Assembly: GCA_016207985.1 (NCBI GenBank) | Contig: JACQYX010000333.1 | Coordinates: 2,048-9,105 of the forward strand | Length of the DNA: 7,058 bases | Direction of reading: 5' to 3' | Origin: Ignavibacteriales bacterium | GTDB lineage: Bacteria > Bacteroidota > Ignavibacteria > UBA10030 > SZUA-254 | Shown here: piece after piece, positions 6,425 through 7,058 of the stretch | Layout: each line of letters starts with the position of its first letter | Numbering within the stretch: the first letter of the stretch is position 1 | The notes under the pieces: model-generated | Databases searched by the model: none | The model's input: only the letters and a program-made list of their open reading frames with translations | What the model was told of the DNA's origin: nothing | Program-made: the position numbers and the translations under genes

Positions 6425-7058
6425 TTATTCGACAACGATTTCATCAATGAATATCCACGCTTTTCCACCTGCACCGATATGCCAGTCGGGACATTTTAAC
6501 CTTGACTTTGCAAACACCTTAATATACCGAGCGCTCTTATGAATATCCTCAGCGATGAACTCATTCGTGAACACTCCACCCACAGTATCAGGCACATCAT
6601 TTTGAATCGACAAAACATGTGTAAAATTTTTACCATCTTGTGAAATTGAAAAATCGACTTTCAAAGGGAGCCATATCCAGGCATAATATTGCTGGAGAAA
6701 GTTAGTTTTAATTCTGCTTATATTTTGAACTCTCCCAAAATCAACAACCGCTTCCATATGTTCACCCTCGAAACCGAGCCAGTTACAGTGGTAATCGTTT
6801 GGACCATGCAAACCATTTGTAAGAGCAACACCTCCACCAACTGGATACTTCTCACTATGCCGAGTATTCAAGATAACAGGTTTACCAAATGCAAGATTAC
6901 CTTTGACACTGACTTTCAATTGTTTCTCAATAGATATTTTGTATTCATCAGGGGAGGTTCCACTCTCTTCCAGTCTCTCAATTCCAGATTATTTTGCTAC
7001 AGAAACAAAATTGTCTAACATCCGCTGCATATCTTGTTTAATTTTCCAATCACCTCCC
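6425..7058 (-). pseudogene. C-terminal end of a large F5/8 type C (discoidin-like) domain protein, interrupted by an in-frame stop
   Basis: The 3' end of a gene that enters from the right edge. From 6988 to the TAA at 6427-6425 one frame encodes 187 residues. These end in an F5/8 type C beta-sandwich: NLAFGKPVILN, then YHCNWLGFEGEHMEAVVDFG, SRIKTNFLQ, LPLKVDFSISQDGKNF, SARYIKVFAKS and a C-terminal GAGGKAWIFIDEIVVE. Such domains bind carbohydrate. From memory this variant (YHCNWLGFEG, CPDWH) ends DUF4838-type or GH20-type secreted glycan proteins, with DUF4838 slightly preferred. There is no ATG ahead of the domain and no ribosome site, so it cannot be a stand-alone gene starting here. The same frame continues upstream across a TAA at 6991-6989 into 22 more coding-like codons (GGDWKIKQDMQRMLDNFVSV, then AK) that run naturally into SGIERLEESGTSPDEYK. 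Hence the call of a nonsense-interrupted gene. A sequencing or assembly error is the alternative. Confidence 0.6.
6989..6991 (-). other. In-frame TAA inside the F5/8 C domain gene
   Basis: The codon order on the minus strand is GCA AAA TAA TCT GGA. It falls between a helical segment (DMQRMLDNFVSVAK) and SGIERLEESG, in the same frame on both sides. One base change (TAA to AAA, CAA or GAA) would restore a continuous reading frame. TAA also ends the esterase gene and this gene itself, so reassignment of TAA in this genome is not supported. Confidence 0.8.

Noticed and set aside
6425..6919. Stand-alone 164-residue F5/8 C protein starting at 6919
   Set aside because: The codon at 6919-6917 is TTG, no ribosome site precedes it, and coding-like sequence continues upstream in the same frame.
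6989..6991. TAA recoded as a sense codon
   Set aside because: TAA ends the esterase and the F5/8 C gene in this same window, and no recoding signal is visible.

Overview
The window is a run of five genes, all on the minus strand and packed head to tail, so it reads from right to left. It looks like part of one transcription unit for extracellular glycan and glycopeptide use. The DNA is AT-rich. The proteins resemble secreted enzymes of the Bacteroidota/Ignavibacteriota/Planctomycetota type of environmental bacterium. Three of the genes have a clear purine-rich Shine-Dalgarno site (AGGAG, AGAGGA, AAAGGA). That fits an Ignavibacteria-like member of the FCB group better than a gut Bacteroides, in which such sites are usually weak. 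This placement is inference from style, not a phylogeny.

Layout in the order of transcription. (1) 7058-6425: the C-terminal end of a larger protein that finishes in an F5/8 type C (discoidin-like) carbohydrate-binding domain. An in-frame TAA at 6991-6989 interrupts it. (2) 6392-3864: a large secreted alpha/beta hydrolase of the prolyl oligopeptidase / PHB-depolymerase-like esterase type, with N-terminal beta-sandwich regions and a long C-terminal region. (3) 3851-2721: a secreted aldose 1-epimerase (galactose mutarotase). (4) 2632-422: a secreted dipeptidyl peptidase IV-type S9 peptidase. (5) 265-1: the N-terminus of a secreted protein with an NPCBM domain, probably an alpha-galactosidase-type glycoside hydrolase, running off the left edge.

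Gaps between genes are 32, 12, 88 and 156 bp in that order. Genes 1-3 are tightly coupled, gene 4 probably so. Gene 5 sits behind the longest gap, which holds an 8-bp-period repeat and an AT-rich inverted repeat and could carry its own regulation.

Working model (inference): four of the five products begin with a signal peptide, and the start of the fifth lies outside the window. Sugar-binding domains (F5/8 C, NPCBM) would target enzymes to a glycan, the esterase would remove acyl groups or cut the substrate, the glycosidase would release alpha-galactose or a similar sugar, the mutarotase would equilibrate the anomers before uptake, and the DPP4 would trim peptides. No RNA genes, CRISPR array, insertion sequence or phage gene is visible. 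I see no clearly new biological system. The most unusual points are the in-frame stop in gene 1 and the uncharacterised multidomain esterase.
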